64,000 nucleotides of DNA from Anaerolineae bacterium (GTDB lineage: Bacteria > Chloroflexota > Anaerolineae > Anaerolineales > UBA4823), in NCBI GenBank assembly GCA_003327455.1, contig QOQU01000004.1, forward strand, positions 310,001-374,000, in the 5' to 3' direction. Below are positions 25,485-33,560 of the stretch, one piece after another. Under the pieces are notes generated by a model. The model saw only the letters and a program-made list of their open reading frames with translations. It had not been told where the DNA came from and did not search any database. How positions within the stretch are numbered: the first letter of the stretch is position 1; every line of letters begins with the position of its first letter. The position numbers and the translations under genes were made by a program.

Positions 25485-26462
25485 CTACCCTCTCACGAAG
25501 AAGATCAATTTGTTCCCTGACGGATCGGTCACAGAGATGCTTTGATCCTGTTCGCGATAGGGCAGAGCAATTTCTTCCAATCGCTGGCGGAAAATTTGCC
25601 AGGCTTCCAGGTTCGGAAAAGAGAAAGCCAGCGCTTCTAAACCCAAAGCGTCGGGCGGAGCGGAAGGCGCTCCTTCTCCCTGCCAGGTGTTGTATCCGAC
25701 ATGATGGTGATACCCACCCGCCGATACCATCCCCATCCGAAAACCAGCAGCACTGCCCATATCATCGAAACCCAATTGTTCGTGGTAGAAAAAGCGGGTC
25801 TGCTCCAGATCCGCGACGTGGATATGGAAATGACCGATCACGGTTTGAGGAGGAAGCGGAAGATCGAGGCGATCATCCTTTTCCAGATACGCGAAAAGGG
25901 CTTCTAAATCGAGCGGTTCTCGCCCGTTGCTCCATGAACCATCGGCGCGCCGGGCGAAGAACTGACCATTTTGCAGGCTGAAAATCCCATCTTCGGGCGA
26001 CTCGCAGTAGAGTTCGATGGTGTTTCCTTCGGGGTCGTCCAGATAGGTAGTTTTGGTCATAATGTGATCGGTAGGGGCATTGGGGTAGCGCAAGGCAAAG
26101 AGACGACCAATGGCGCGGGCTAATTCGCGGCGGTCGGGGAGCAACAGCGCGTAATGATAGAGACCACACACGCCACGATAGCGTTTTCCACCAGGAAGCT
26201 CTTCGAGAATGACCAGATCGCGACCGCCTGCCCCCAACGTGACCTTTCGGGCTGAGGCTCGTATCACTTGCAAGCCCAAGATCTGGCGATAAAAAGCCAG
26301 CATCCGCTCCAGGTTTGAAACTCGCAAATGGACAAAAGCCGGGCGAGTTTGGGGGTGAATTCTCCGGGCTGTAATCGCCGACGGTTGCGGGAAGGAAAAT
26401 GGAGAGGGCATTGTCCGCGCTCGGGAAGACGACAACCCCTCTCCAGAACCTGATTCTGACAT
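25485..26462 (-). CDS. Two-domain VOC (glyoxalase/extradiol dioxygenase) family protein
   Basis: A 325-residue protein with two VOC modules. The first (about 42-160) starts FVHLRVSNLERMLAFYRQILGL and the second (about 205-322) starts IGHFHIHVADLEQTRFFYHEQLGF. Metal-ligand candidates are in HLRV, HYALL, ELYCE and GHFHIH, HHVGYNTW. The layout matches CatE-like catechol 2,3-dioxygenases. The start codon overlaps the YceI stop (TGATG), so translation is probably coupled. The substrate is unknown; an aromatic or quinone is possible given the redox context. Confidence 0.85.
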   Translation of the reverse strand: MSESGSGEGLSSSRARTMPSPFSFPQPSAITARRIHPQTRPAFVHLRVSNLERMLAFYRQILGLQVIRASARKVTLGAGGRDLVILEELPGGKRYRGVCGLYHYALLLPDRRELARAIGRLFALRYPNAPTDHIMTKTTYLDDPEGNTIELYCESPEDGIFSLQNGQFFARRADGSWSNGREPLDLEALFAYLEKDDRLDLPLPPQTVIGHFHIHVADLEQTRFFYHEQLGFDDMGSAAGFRMGMVSAGGYHHHVGYNTWQGEGAPSAPPDALGLEALAFSFPNLEAWQIFRQRLEEIALPYREQDQSISVTDPSGNKLIFFVRG

Positions 26463-27004
26463 CAGGCAACTGCCTCGGCTTCTTTCTCCTGAATCATCTC
26501 GATTTCGATTTGGACATGAACGTTTTCGCCCACCAGCCAGCCGCCGGTTTCAAGCGGTACATTCCATTGCAGTCCCCAATCTTTGCGATTGAGGGTTGTG
26601 CTGGCAGAGAAGCCGGCTGAAATATTTCCGAAGGGGCTTTTGACCGTGCCGTTGTATTCAACTTCCAGGGTCACTTCGCGGGTTACATCCCGAATCGTCA
26701 GATCACCGATGATGCGACCGTGATTCGAGTCAATCACCTCAATCTTTTTGCTTTTGAAGATCAGGTAGGGATACTTCTCGACATCTAAGAAGTCGGGCGA
26801 TCGCAAATGGGCGTCGCGTTGGGGTTCACGAGTGTTGATGCTGGCTGCCTCGATCTTCACTTCGACGCTGGAATTGGTCGGGTTTTGCTCATCAAATTCT
26901 ACCGTCCCCTCAAAGCGCTCAAAGCGCCCACGCACATTCGAGATCATCATGTGCCGCACGGTAAAGTTGATTTCGGAATGAGCGGTATCAATTTTCCAAG
27001 ACAT
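26462..27004 (-). CDS. YceI-family lipid-binding-like protein (cytoplasmic form)
   Basis: A 180-residue lipocalin-like barrel that binds an isoprenoid or amphipathic ligand in characterised members. It begins SWKIDTAHSEINFTVRHMM, the standard YceI start, and contains RDAHLRSPDFLDVEKYP and the GDLTIRDVTREVTLEVEY motif. There is no signal peptide, unlike E. coli YceI. AGGAGG precedes the ATG. It lies between a MarR regulator and the VOC protein in one operon. Confidence 0.92.
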   Translation of the reverse strand: MSWKIDTAHSEINFTVRHMMISNVRGRFERFEGTVEFDEQNPTNSSVEVKIEAASINTREPQRDAHLRSPDFLDVEKYPYLIFKSKKIEVIDSNHGRIIGDLTIRDVTREVTLEVEYNGTVKSPFGNISAGFSASTTLNRKDWGLQWNVPLETGGWLVGENVHVQIEIEMIQEKEAEAVA

Positions 27005-27013
27005 TACTACCTC

Positions 27014-27556
27014 CTAAAGTTTTGATTGTTTTTCTGATTTCTGGGTCGAAAACCCAGTTCTCTGCGGATCGGTTGCAAATTGAATTGCTTGTCCAGTCTC
27101 CTCGCGGAAGGGAGCTCCTTTACCAAGTTTTTTACATAATTGACCCAGAGTCTCTTGCTCCTGAGGAGTCAGGACGGAAAATTCCTCGACAATCGCTTTT
27201 ACCTGACAGGGCAAAACCGCCTCGATCTTTTTGCGCCCTTTTTCGGTGAGATGGACAGTGATAAAACGCCGATCTTGAGTCTCTCGCTCACGGCGCACCA
27301 GACCCTGTTTTTCCAGATTGTCGATGACCATCGTCATGTTGCCGGTGCTCTTGAGAATTTTGTGCGCCAGCTCACTCTGACACAGGCTTCCCAGATGATA
27401 AAGCGCTTCCAGCACGCCAAACTGGCTGGGAGTCAGATCTTCCAGACAGCCGCGCTGGGCAAGGCGAGCTTCGACCGAGTCGGCTGCGCGCATGAGCCTG
27501 ATAAAAGCATTCAAAGCGCGAATTTCTTGCGGAGTACCGTTATAATGGGTTGGCAT
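27014..27556 (-). CDS. MarR-family transcriptional regulator
   Basis: A 180-residue winged-helix regulator. The core includes LTPSQFGVLEALYHLG, the recognition region STGNMTMVIDNLEKQGLV and the wing RRERETQDRRFITVHLTEKG. It carries a basic C-terminal tail (about 150-180) of unknown role. It is the first gene of the MarR-YceI-VOC operon, 9 nt upstream of the YceI start, and probably regulates itself through the inverted repeat at 27601-27617. No Shine-Dalgarno sequence is evident before the ATG. Confidence 0.9.
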   Translation of the reverse strand: MPTHYNGTPQEIRALNAFIRLMRAADSVEARLAQRGCLEDLTPSQFGVLEALYHLGSLCQSELAHKILKSTGNMTMVIDNLEKQGLVRRERETQDRRFITVHLTEKGRKKIEAVLPCQVKAIVEEFSVLTPQEQETLGQLCKKLGKGAPFREETGQAIQFATDPQRTGFSTQKSEKQSKL

Positions 27557-27600
27557 AATCGTTTTCGTCTATATGGTTCAACATCAAACTATTCAATATA

Positions 27601-27629
27601 ATAATACTAAATATTATCCTATTTGTCAA
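27601..27629 (-). promoter_or_regulatory. Promoter and likely operator of the MarR-YceI operon
   Basis: On the minus strand, TTGACA (27629-27624) and TATTAT (27606-27601) are spaced by 17 nt. ATAATA-N5-TATTAT (27601-27617) is an inverted repeat that includes the -10 box and part of the spacer, a good place for MarR repression. Confidence 0.75.
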
Positions 27630-27777
27630 GATATATTCGAGTATCTTGCTCAGATAAAAGGTTTCGTGTGTTCCCTTGACAAAATGCCTCTTTGCGCATA
27701 CGCTTCTTTCATGGATGTCGCCACATCTACCGGTCTTTCCCTCCCCTATCTCAACCGCTTCTTCATGGCAACCTGAG

Positions 27778-29136
27778 ATGACATCCTCACGCATCGGTAC
27801 GCTCTTTGGTTTGTTCGCTTTCATTACCTTGCTTATCGCAACCTCCTCTGATCCTGCGCTAACCCGCTCGAGCAATCTCACAACCTGTCAACCGTTCAGG
27901 CAAGTCAACGAGAATGCCTTTGGGCTTGGTGGAGGCGCAGATAATCAATTTAACGACGAAGAAAGCTTTGAAGTGGTGGTCTATAACGGACAGCTATATC
28001 TGGGAATGGAAGCCGATAACAGCCTGGGAGCGCGCCTTTGGCGCAGCCGTTTGGGAGTCTATGCGCCTGATTCGCAAGCAGATTGGGAAGAGGTAGCTGC
28101 AGATCATCAAGGCTATCCCTTCGGAAATCACAACCTGGAACAGGATGACCACATCGATAGCCTGGCGGTCTTCGGAAATTACCTGTATGTCAGTACCGCC
28201 AATCGAGGCTTGACCCAATGGGGGGTCAATCTCTACCGCAGTCCAGGTGGTGATGCGGGGAGCTGGGAAAATGTACTGACCTCCCAGGGGGCTGGTTTTG
28301 GCAATCCCAGGAACGTTAACTTCAAAGATATGCAAATTTTTCAGGGATACCTGTGTGGAGGCACTCAAAACTGGGACGAGGGCGCACAGGTGTGGTGCAG
28401 TCAGGATGGGCTCAGGTGGGTGCAAAAAAACCTGAGCGGCTTTGGGAGAGAACAACCAGACCCTACCAATCGCGGGGTCTGGTCGAGCATGGTGTTTAAA
28501 GATGCCTTATACATGGGAGTCCATAATCGGGGTGAGGCAATCAACAATCCAGATGACGATATCGGGAAATTATTCCGCACCAATCACCTGGACGACCTGC
28601 CGCATTGGGAAGAGGTATTTTCTGGGCCTGCCGGGCGAGGAAATCGAGTCGATTTGCTTGGCGAGTTAGCCGGCTATCTTTATATTGCAACCCGTTCATC
28701 TCAAGGTCTTTTGATTTACCGCAGCCCCAGCGGCGACCCGGGAAGTTGGCAACCCGTCAGTCAGCCGGGCATCACTGAAAACCCTGCGAACGTTGATGTG
28801 CCGGTCGACGGGGCAGTCGTTTATGACGGTGCGCTCTTTCTGGCGGTTAGTAATCCCTCCGGTGGATTCCAGCTCTGGCGGACAACAGGGCTGTTAACAA
28901 ACAACTCAGAGGTGGCTTGGGAGCAGGTTGGGGATAACGGATTGGGAGACGTCCACAATGTGCGCGCTGAGCTGATCGTCTTCAACCATCATCTCTATGT
29001 CTGGGTGACGAATTACGCCGTTGGGCAGAAGGTGCTGCGTTCGCATTGCCTGGCGTGTCCTGAAGGGCAATCAGAATGTGAGATCTGGATTCCCGATCTG
29101 CCGCAAAAACTGTATTTCCCCTTGATCCGACGCTGA
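27778..29136 (+). CDS. Secreted beta-propeller-like protein with a Chloroflexota-type C-terminal tail
   Basis: A 452-residue exported protein with an N-terminal signal sequence (about 5-22). Repeated blocks of the form GxLYLGxxN...GAxLWRSxxG...W (for example NGQLYLGMEADNSLGARLWR, GNYLYVSTANRG, AGYLYIATRSSQG, NHHLYVWVTNY) occur about every 60-70 residues. They suggest a six- or seven-bladed propeller. It ends in CPEGQSECEIWIPDLP and KLYFPLIRR. I associate a hydrophobic YxPLxxR tail with secreted Chloroflexota proteins. The ATG at 27778 is chosen because it gives a clean signal peptide, although no strong Shine-Dalgarno sequence is visible. The function is unknown. Confidence 0.72.
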   Translation: MTSSRIGTLFGLFAFITLLIATSSDPALTRSSNLTTCQPFRQVNENAFGLGGGADNQFNDEESFEVVVYNGQLYLGMEADNSLGARLWRSRLGVYAPDSQADWEEVAADHQGYPFGNHNLEQDDHIDSLAVFGNYLYVSTANRGLTQWGVNLYRSPGGDAGSWENVLTSQGAGFGNPRNVNFKDMQIFQGYLCGGTQNWDEGAQVWCSQDGLRWVQKNLSGFGREQPDPTNRGVWSSMVFKDALYMGVHNRGEAINNPDDDIGKLFRTNHLDDLPHWEEVFSGPAGRGNRVDLLGELAGYLYIATRSSQGLLIYRSPSGDPGSWQPVSQPGITENPANVDVPVDGAVVYDGALFLAVSNPSGGFQLWRTTGLLTNNSEVAWEQVGDNGLGDVHNVRAELIVFNHHLYVWVTNYAVGQKVLRSHCLACPEGQSECEIWIPDLPQKLYFPLIRR

Positions 29137-29154
29137 GCAGATGGATTGCTGCCC

Positions 29155-29525
29155 CATCGCCGACCTGCGGTCGGTCAAGATGGATACCAGGCAAGCCTGG
29201 CGGTACTCTTGGGCGTATCGCTGACCTGCGGTCAGTATGTACCGCCGACCTTCTGGTCGGTCTGGTGGGTGCTGGAGACCAGGCAAGCCTGGCGGTACTT
29301 TTAGGCGTATCGCTGACCTGCGGTCGGTATGTACCGCCGACCTTCTGGTCGGTCTGGTGGGTGCTGGAGACCAGGCAAAGCCTGGCGGTTTCTGGCGTAT
29401 CGCCGACCTGCGGTCGGTCACGCGCAGGCGCTGAAGGCCAGGCAAAGCTTGGCGATACGCAATACCAGATAAGCCTGACGGTACAAAACGCTCACCAGGC
29501 GAGCCTGGTGGTACCTCCTCGTCGG
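29155..29525. repeat. Block of about 90-bp palindrome-rich repeats
   Basis: A unit starting GGCGTATCGCTGACCTGC occurs at 29212, 29304 and 29394 (periods 92 and 90 bp). A partial copy lies before it and degenerate copies after it. Inside each unit are short perfect hairpins: CGACCTGCGGTCG, CCGACCTTCTGGTCGG and CCAGGCAAGCCTGG. Similar elements recur at 40440-40533. It is non-coding; the short reading frames in it follow from the repeats. Confidence 0.8.
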
Positions 29526-29680
29526 GGAAACAACCGGAGAACCACTGGCGTGGTTGTCCGAGCGCATTCCTCCCCTCGTCCTACGGGATAACCCGAGGTG
29601 AGGGTAGCCGGTGGGGACGCAATTTATTCCTCATCTCCAGCCATTATGCGAAATATTTCACAATTGGTACTAATGGGGGA

Positions 29681-29712
29681 TTGCTTTTTGTAACAAATTG
29701 TGTTATTGTTAC
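29681..29712 (+). promoter_or_regulatory. Probable promoter with a GTAACAA/TTGTTAC dyad upstream of the riboswitch
   Basis: TTGCTT (29681-29686) and TATTGT (29704-29709) are spaced by 17 nt. GTAACAA (29690-29696) and TTGTTAC (29706-29712) form a perfect 7-bp inverted repeat with a 9-nt centre. It overlaps the spacer and the -10 box and is a possible operator. Predicted transcription start is near 29716, just ahead of the aptamer. Confidence 0.55.
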
Positions 29713-29741
29713 GTTAAGTCAATCCAATTTTCGTTTGTAAG

Positions 29742-29826
29742 ACGCAGCGAAAAGGCAAACCCATCGTGAGATGGGGACGCAAAGCTGAGGGTCTATTCTC
29801 TGCCGAATAGATAGTCTGGCTGCCGT
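29742..29826 (+). promoter_or_regulatory. Cyclic-di-GMP class I (GEMM-I) riboswitch aptamer
   Basis: The RNA has the GEMM-I landmarks in order. GGCAAACC leads into the P2 hairpin CCCATC-GTGA-GATGGG (29760-29775) with its GNRA tetraloop. GGACGCAAAGC follows, then a P3 stem (TCTATTC with GAATAGA), then GATAGTCTGGCTGCCG. The outer stem P1 pairs about 29742-29748 (ACGCAGC) with GCTGCCGT near 29819-29826. The downstream terminator uses the same 3' P1 strand, so ligand binding should favour read-through (an ON switch). It controls the thioester-domain adhesin and the small peptide gene. Confidence 0.9.
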
Positions 29827-29855
29827 TGGCGAAAGCAACGGTAGTTTTGTTTTTT
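29820..29855 (+). terminator. Riboswitch expression-platform terminator
   Basis: CTGCCGTTG (29820-29828) pairs with CAACGGTAG (29836-29844), with one G-U pair and a GAAA-containing loop, followed by TTTTGTTTTTT (29845-29855). Its 5' arm is also the 3' strand of the aptamer P1 stem, so terminator and ligand-bound aptamer exclude each other. AAGGAGG for the adhesin gene starts directly after the T run. Confidence 0.85.
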
Positions 29856-29866
29856 AAGGAGGTCCT

Positions 29867-32176
29867 ATGTTTAAAAGAGGCAACCATTCTAAAAGATTGT
29901 CCTCGGCATTCGCCCTGAAAGGCGCATTTGCACTTTGGCTGATCCTGAGTCTGGTGTTCAGCCTGTTCCCGGTCAGGAGCGTGTCCGCCGCTCCCAGCGA
30001 ACCGGGTGGTATGATGAGCCTGGATGGCTCTGAGCCACTGGGGGGCTTGAGCGAGGGTGGACTGTGCGTCAATCATACCTGGGTAGATGTCACGTCCTAT
30101 AAGATAAGGGGAACAATTGGAAGTACCGCCAAGGAGTATCAGACTGCCCGGGCAAAGCTTACCTTCCCTGGCGGGGCAATCAAATATGCCTTTTGCACCG
30201 ATATCCATCACACGGTTGGCAGCAATGAGACCTATTGTCTGGACAGCGGCTTCTATTCGGATTGGCGGATTGCCTGGCTGGTTAACAACTATCCTCCACA
30301 CGCCGATAAAGAACTCAACGCTGCCCGTCAGGCTGCGGTCTGGCATTTCAGTGATGGCTTCAACTTAGATACCAGCAATCCCACAACAGGCGACTCAACC
30401 ATTGATAGCAAAGTGCTGAACCATTACAACGCTATCCTTGCGGCGATCCCGCCCCAAATGCCCCCAGAATATGAAGCCGGCAATGTCTCCCTGAGCATCA
30501 CGCCGCAAAATGCAACCAACTTCTTGCCCGGGCAAGAAGCGCATCTCTTCACCGTGACGCTCACCAAAGGCGGTAAGCCGCTGGTGGGTAAAACCATCAC
30601 GGTTTCGACAACCTTTGGAACGTTAAATCAAACCAGCGGGGTGACGGATAACAATGGTCAGGTGTCTTTCACCGTCACTTCAAATGCAGCCGGTAGCGCC
30701 ACGCTCACCGCTTCTGCCACCGTTGTGATCCCGGCTGGCTCGCGCTTCGTCCATCAATCCTCCCCGAATACCAAACAACGGCTGGTTTTAGGCGAGCCAA
30801 TTGAGACGCGTGTCCAGGCTACCGCATCCAAGACCTGGGTGAACGCCCAGAATCTGATCATCGCCCACAAATTCGAAGATAAGAATTACAACGGCGTGCA
30901 GGATGCGGGCGAGCCTGACCTGGCGAACTGGCAGTTCACCCTGACCGTTCCGGGTGGCGCAACCTATTCCGCCTCGACCGGCAGTGATGGAAAAGCTTAT
31001 TTTTATGACAAGGTTTCCGCCAACGGCGTTTATACCCTGACAGAAACCTTAAAGCCAAACTGGACGAACAGCACCGCTCTCAGCCAGGCTCGCGAGCGAA
31101 GCGAAAATGATCCCTGGACACAATGGATTGCCCATTTCGGCAACGCTCAGTATTCTCTGATCACCGTCATCAAATATGAAGACAGGAACGGCAACCAACA
31201 AAAAGATCAAGATGAACCGACCCTGCCCGGCTGGCAGTTTTACCTCTACAATAAGGTTAACGACAACTGGCAACAGCTCAGTGGAGGTACCACCGGGCTG
31301 GACGGATCCGTGAGTTTTAGTGACTTACCCGCTGGCGAGTATAAAGTCGTCGAGTTTCTCACCGATCCGCAGTACTTCAACACCAGCGGTTTGGAGCAGA
31401 TTGTCACGCTGGCTTACTCCGAGCATAAAACGCTCTTCTTTGGCAACCGCCGCCATGATATGGATTACGGCGACCTGCCCGATGACTATAGCATGACGTT
31501 ATTCTCCGAGGATGGCGCCCGGCACATGCCTCTCCTCTGCCAGGCTGGCGAGCAGTCCTGTGATGTCTGGTTAGGGGGAGTCCGCGATCTCGAGTACGAT
31601 GGTGTGCCGCATGGTTCGGCTTTGGGGGATGATCCAACGAACAATGACGAAGACGGCGTGGTGCGAGGTACGAGTTGGGGTGGCGGCACGGGAAGAGTGT
31701 TCGTCACAGTGAGCGGCAATTCCTGCTTGAGCGGCTGGGTGGATTTTGCAGAGGTTGATGAAAATAAGCAGTGGGTAGATTTTGAACCAGATTTTCAATT
31801 CACAGAGGTGATCAGCGGAAGCCAAACCTATCAGGAGAAAATCATTGACAACCTCATTCTGGATGGTGGGACGCATGAAATCACCTTCGCATTGCCGCCT
31901 GATTTTGGCAACGCGACCGTCTTTGCCCGCTTCCGGCTGGTGCCTGCATTGTTCAGTAATGGGAAATATCATTGTGATCGCGCTGCGGTTGAACCGACTG
32001 GCCTGGAGCTTGGGGGTGAAGTCGAAGATTACTACTGGCAATTCGGTCCGACAGCCGTCGATCTGAAGAAGGTCAGCGCCGCTCCGCAACAATCCACAGC
32101 CGGTTTTGGGCTCGCAGCCGCCGGTCTGGTTCTCAGCCTGACGGCTCTCCTGGTTAGTCGTCGGCGCCGCAAATAG
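29867..32176 (+). CDS. Surface adhesin with thioester, Ig-like, SdrD-B and GEVED domains
   Basis: A 769-residue exported protein. A signal peptide (1-41, ending VSA-A) is followed by a thioester domain (about 68-195). Cys110 (KYAFCTDI) and Gln155 (AARQAAVW, the TQXAIW-type motif) can form the reactive internal thioester used for covalent binding to surfaces. Then come a Big-1/invasin-like Ig domain (about 206-290), two SdrD-B-like domains (about 335-425 and 432-527, with EDKNYNGVQDAGEP and EDRNGNQQKDQDEP), and a GEVED domain (about 533-725, ending GGEVEDYYW). The C-terminal membrane helix is followed by SRRRRK. There is no LPXTG sortase motif. Expression is under a c-di-GMP riboswitch. Confidence 0.85.
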   Translation: MFKRGNHSKRLSSAFALKGAFALWLILSLVFSLFPVRSVSAAPSEPGGMMSLDGSEPLGGLSEGGLCVNHTWVDVTSYKIRGTIGSTAKEYQTARAKLTFPGGAIKYAFCTDIHHTVGSNETYCLDSGFYSDWRIAWLVNNYPPHADKELNAARQAAVWHFSDGFNLDTSNPTTGDSTIDSKVLNHYNAILAAIPPQMPPEYEAGNVSLSITPQNATNFLPGQEAHLFTVTLTKGGKPLVGKTITVSTTFGTLNQTSGVTDNNGQVSFTVTSNAAGSATLTASATVVIPAGSRFVHQSSPNTKQRLVLGEPIETRVQATASKTWVNAQNLIIAHKFEDKNYNGVQDAGEPDLANWQFTLTVPGGATYSASTGSDGKAYFYDKVSANGVYTLTETLKPNWTNSTALSQARERSENDPWTQWIAHFGNAQYSLITVIKYEDRNGNQQKDQDEPTLPGWQFYLYNKVNDNWQQLSGGTTGLDGSVSFSDLPAGEYKVVEFLTDPQYFNTSGLEQIVTLAYSEHKTLFFGNRRHDMDYGDLPDDYSMTLFSEDGARHMPLLCQAGEQSCDVWLGGVRDLEYDGVPHGSALGDDPTNNDEDGVVRGTSWGGGTGRVFVTVSGNSCLSGWVDFAEVDENKQWVDFEPDFQFTEVISGSQTYQEKIIDNLILDGGTHEITFALPPDFGNATVFARFRLVPALFSNGKYHCDRAAVEPTGLELGGEVEDYYWQFGPTAVDLKKVSAAPQQSTAGFGLAAAGLVLSLTALLVSRRRRK

Positions 32177-32196
32177 GTTGATACAGGAGGTACTTG

Positions 32197-32316
32197 ATGA
32201 ACGAACAAGAGCGAAAAGATTATTCTACCCCGGCAATCGTGCTGGAGATGGAACTGGAAACCCGCGCCGGATCATCCTTAGGGCTTGACCTGGATGAATT
32301 CTTCGAAGAAGAGTAG
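32197..32316 (+). CDS. 39-residue acidic peptide with a YxxP motif (possible modified-peptide precursor)
   Basis: A short gene with a strong CAGGAGG 6-7 nt before its ATG, 20 nt after the adhesin stop and before an intrinsic terminator, so it should be co-transcribed. The peptide begins MNEQERKDYSTPAIVLEM, continues with LETRAGSS and ends in an acidic LDEFFEEE. The YxxP followed by hydrophobics and an AGS segment resembles leader sequences recognised by RRE domains in lasso-type and related peptides. No modifying enzyme is nearby. It may instead be a small regulator or chaperone of the adhesin. Coding status rests on the ribosome site and the context. Confidence 0.6.
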   Translation: MNEQERKDYSTPAIVLEMELETRAGSSLGLDLDEFFEEE

Positions 32317-32337
32317 GAAGGTTTTCAACTGAGTCAC

Positions 32338-32376
32338 CCCACCCCGCCCAGGATTCCCCGGCGGGGTGGGTTCTTT
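32338..32376 (+). terminator. Intrinsic terminator of the adhesin operon
   Basis: CCCACCCCGCC (32338-32348) pairs perfectly with GGCGGGGTGGG (32360-32370) over an 11-nt loop, followed by TTCTTT. It closes the riboswitch-adhesin-peptide unit 21 nt after the peptide stop. Confidence 0.8.
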
Positions 32377-32400
32377 CCACCCAATAATGAGAGAATCTAT

Positions 32401-32603
32401 CTCCCCTCGCCCCCTGGGAGAGGGGACGGGGGTGAGGGCTTTCTCCTGCATCCGCCTGCCGCCGCTCGACGCCTTTGTCTTTATCCCTCACCCTAGCCCT
32501 CTCCCTAAGGGAGAGGGAATCCATCTCCCCTCGACTCTTGGGACAGGGGACGGGGGTGAGGGCTTTCTTTTCGTCCGCCAGCAGAGGGGACGGGGTGAGG
32601 ACA
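32401..32603. repeat. Copies of a CTCCCCTCG / GGGGACGGGGGTGAGGG palindromic repeat
   Basis: Copies start at 32401, about 32485 (opposite orientation, CCCTCACCCTAGCCCTCTCC) and 32524, with a truncated one at about 32583. Each folds into a long GC-rich hairpin. The same family is found at 35602-35816, and related hairpins occur at 12210, 14306 and near 29570. The repeats fill the space between the adhesin operon and the nucleoside hydrolase and contain no gene. Confidence 0.8.
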
Positions 32604-32606
32604 ACT

Positions 32607-33560
32607 TCAAGCTCCAGAGACCTGCAGGCTTTGTTTTAGCATCTCGACATACCGCCGCTGATCGATTTCCAACACAATCTCGGCATTCGGCTTCTTCCCT
32701 AAAATACCATTCCAATCGACAATGCTCTGCCCGCGGGTAAGCGAACCCTGGCATTCCACCGTAACTGCTTTCCGCTCGCTTTTTTGAATCAAAGACTCAT
32801 CCATGGCAATCGCAACTGCCAGCGGATCAGGTTCGTTAACCCCGCCGTAAAGCGGCAGTTGTTGAGCCATCCGCTGTTGAATCGTACACCGAAAGAAGTC
32901 TGCTTTCTTGCTCTCGATTGCAAATAGCTCCTCCAACTCGTCTGCCTTCAAGCGATGTCTTTCCACCGTCTCCCACGGGACAAGCAGGATGTTGTTCCAG
33001 TTCTCCAACACGACAAAGGCAGCTTCTGGATCGAGGTAAAAATTGAACTCGGCGGCTGGCAGCCAGGAATTGCCGCGCCCACTGATAACGCCTCCCAGGA
33101 TTACCAGACGCTGAACCCGTTGCGGCAACGCCGGGTCCAGGCGGGTTGCCAGGGCAAGATTGGTCAGCGGCCCGATGGCGACGATCGTGTATCCTCCGGG
33201 TAGTTGGCGAGTCAGTCGCACCAGCGCCAAAGCCGCAGGTTCCGCTTCGGGGGATCGGCGAGGAGGAGGAAACTTCGCATCACCCAGACCATCGCTGCCA
33301 TGCGAGATCGCTCTACGAGGAGGTGTATGGACAAGCGAGTCCGTGCACCCCGCATAGACCGGTACCTCTTTGCCTGCAACCTCCAGGACGGTCAGGGCGT
33401 TGCGGGTGGTCTTTTCCAGAGAGACATTTCCGGCTACGGTCGTGATGGCTTCCACCTGAACTGCCGCATGTGACAAAGCAAGGATCAGGGCATGAGCGTC
33501 GTCCACGCCTGGATCGGTGTCGATGATCAGTCTTTTCTGTAAAGTTGGTTCCTTCTTCAT
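32607..33560 (-). CDS. Nucleoside hydrolase (inosine-uridine preferring family)
   Basis: A 317-residue enzyme that splits N-glycosidic bonds of ribonucleosides. The calcium-binding N-terminal DTDPGVDDAHAL motif is intact, along with VAGNVSLEKTTRNAL and a downstream EFNFYLDPEAA motif that supplies further ligands. ATG 33560 has AGGA 5 nt upstream; an ATG two codons earlier is also possible. It is a single-gene unit. Adenosine deaminase is encoded 7 kb away and could act in the same purine salvage. Confidence 0.93.
   Translation of the reverse strand: MKKEPTLQKRLIIDTDPGVDDAHALILALSHAAVQVEAITTVAGNVSLEKTTRNALTVLEVAGKEVPVYAGCTDSLVHTPPRRAISHGSDGLGDAKFPPPRRSPEAEPAALALVRLTRQLPGGYTIVAIGPLTNLALATRLDPALPQRVQRLVILGGVISGRGNSWLPAAEFNFYLDPEAAFVVLENWNNILLVPWETVERHRLKADELEELFAIESKKADFFRCTIQQRMAQQLPLYGGVNEPDPLAVAIAMDESLIQKSERKAVTVECQGSLTRGQSIVDWNGILGKKPNAEIVLEIDQRRYVEMLKQSLQVSGA

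Noticed and set aside
29137-29445. Protein made of repeats at 29.1-29.4 kb (either strand)
   Set aside because: The frames are created by the 90-bp palindromic DNA repeats; the translated repeats change frame between units because the period is 92 and then 90.
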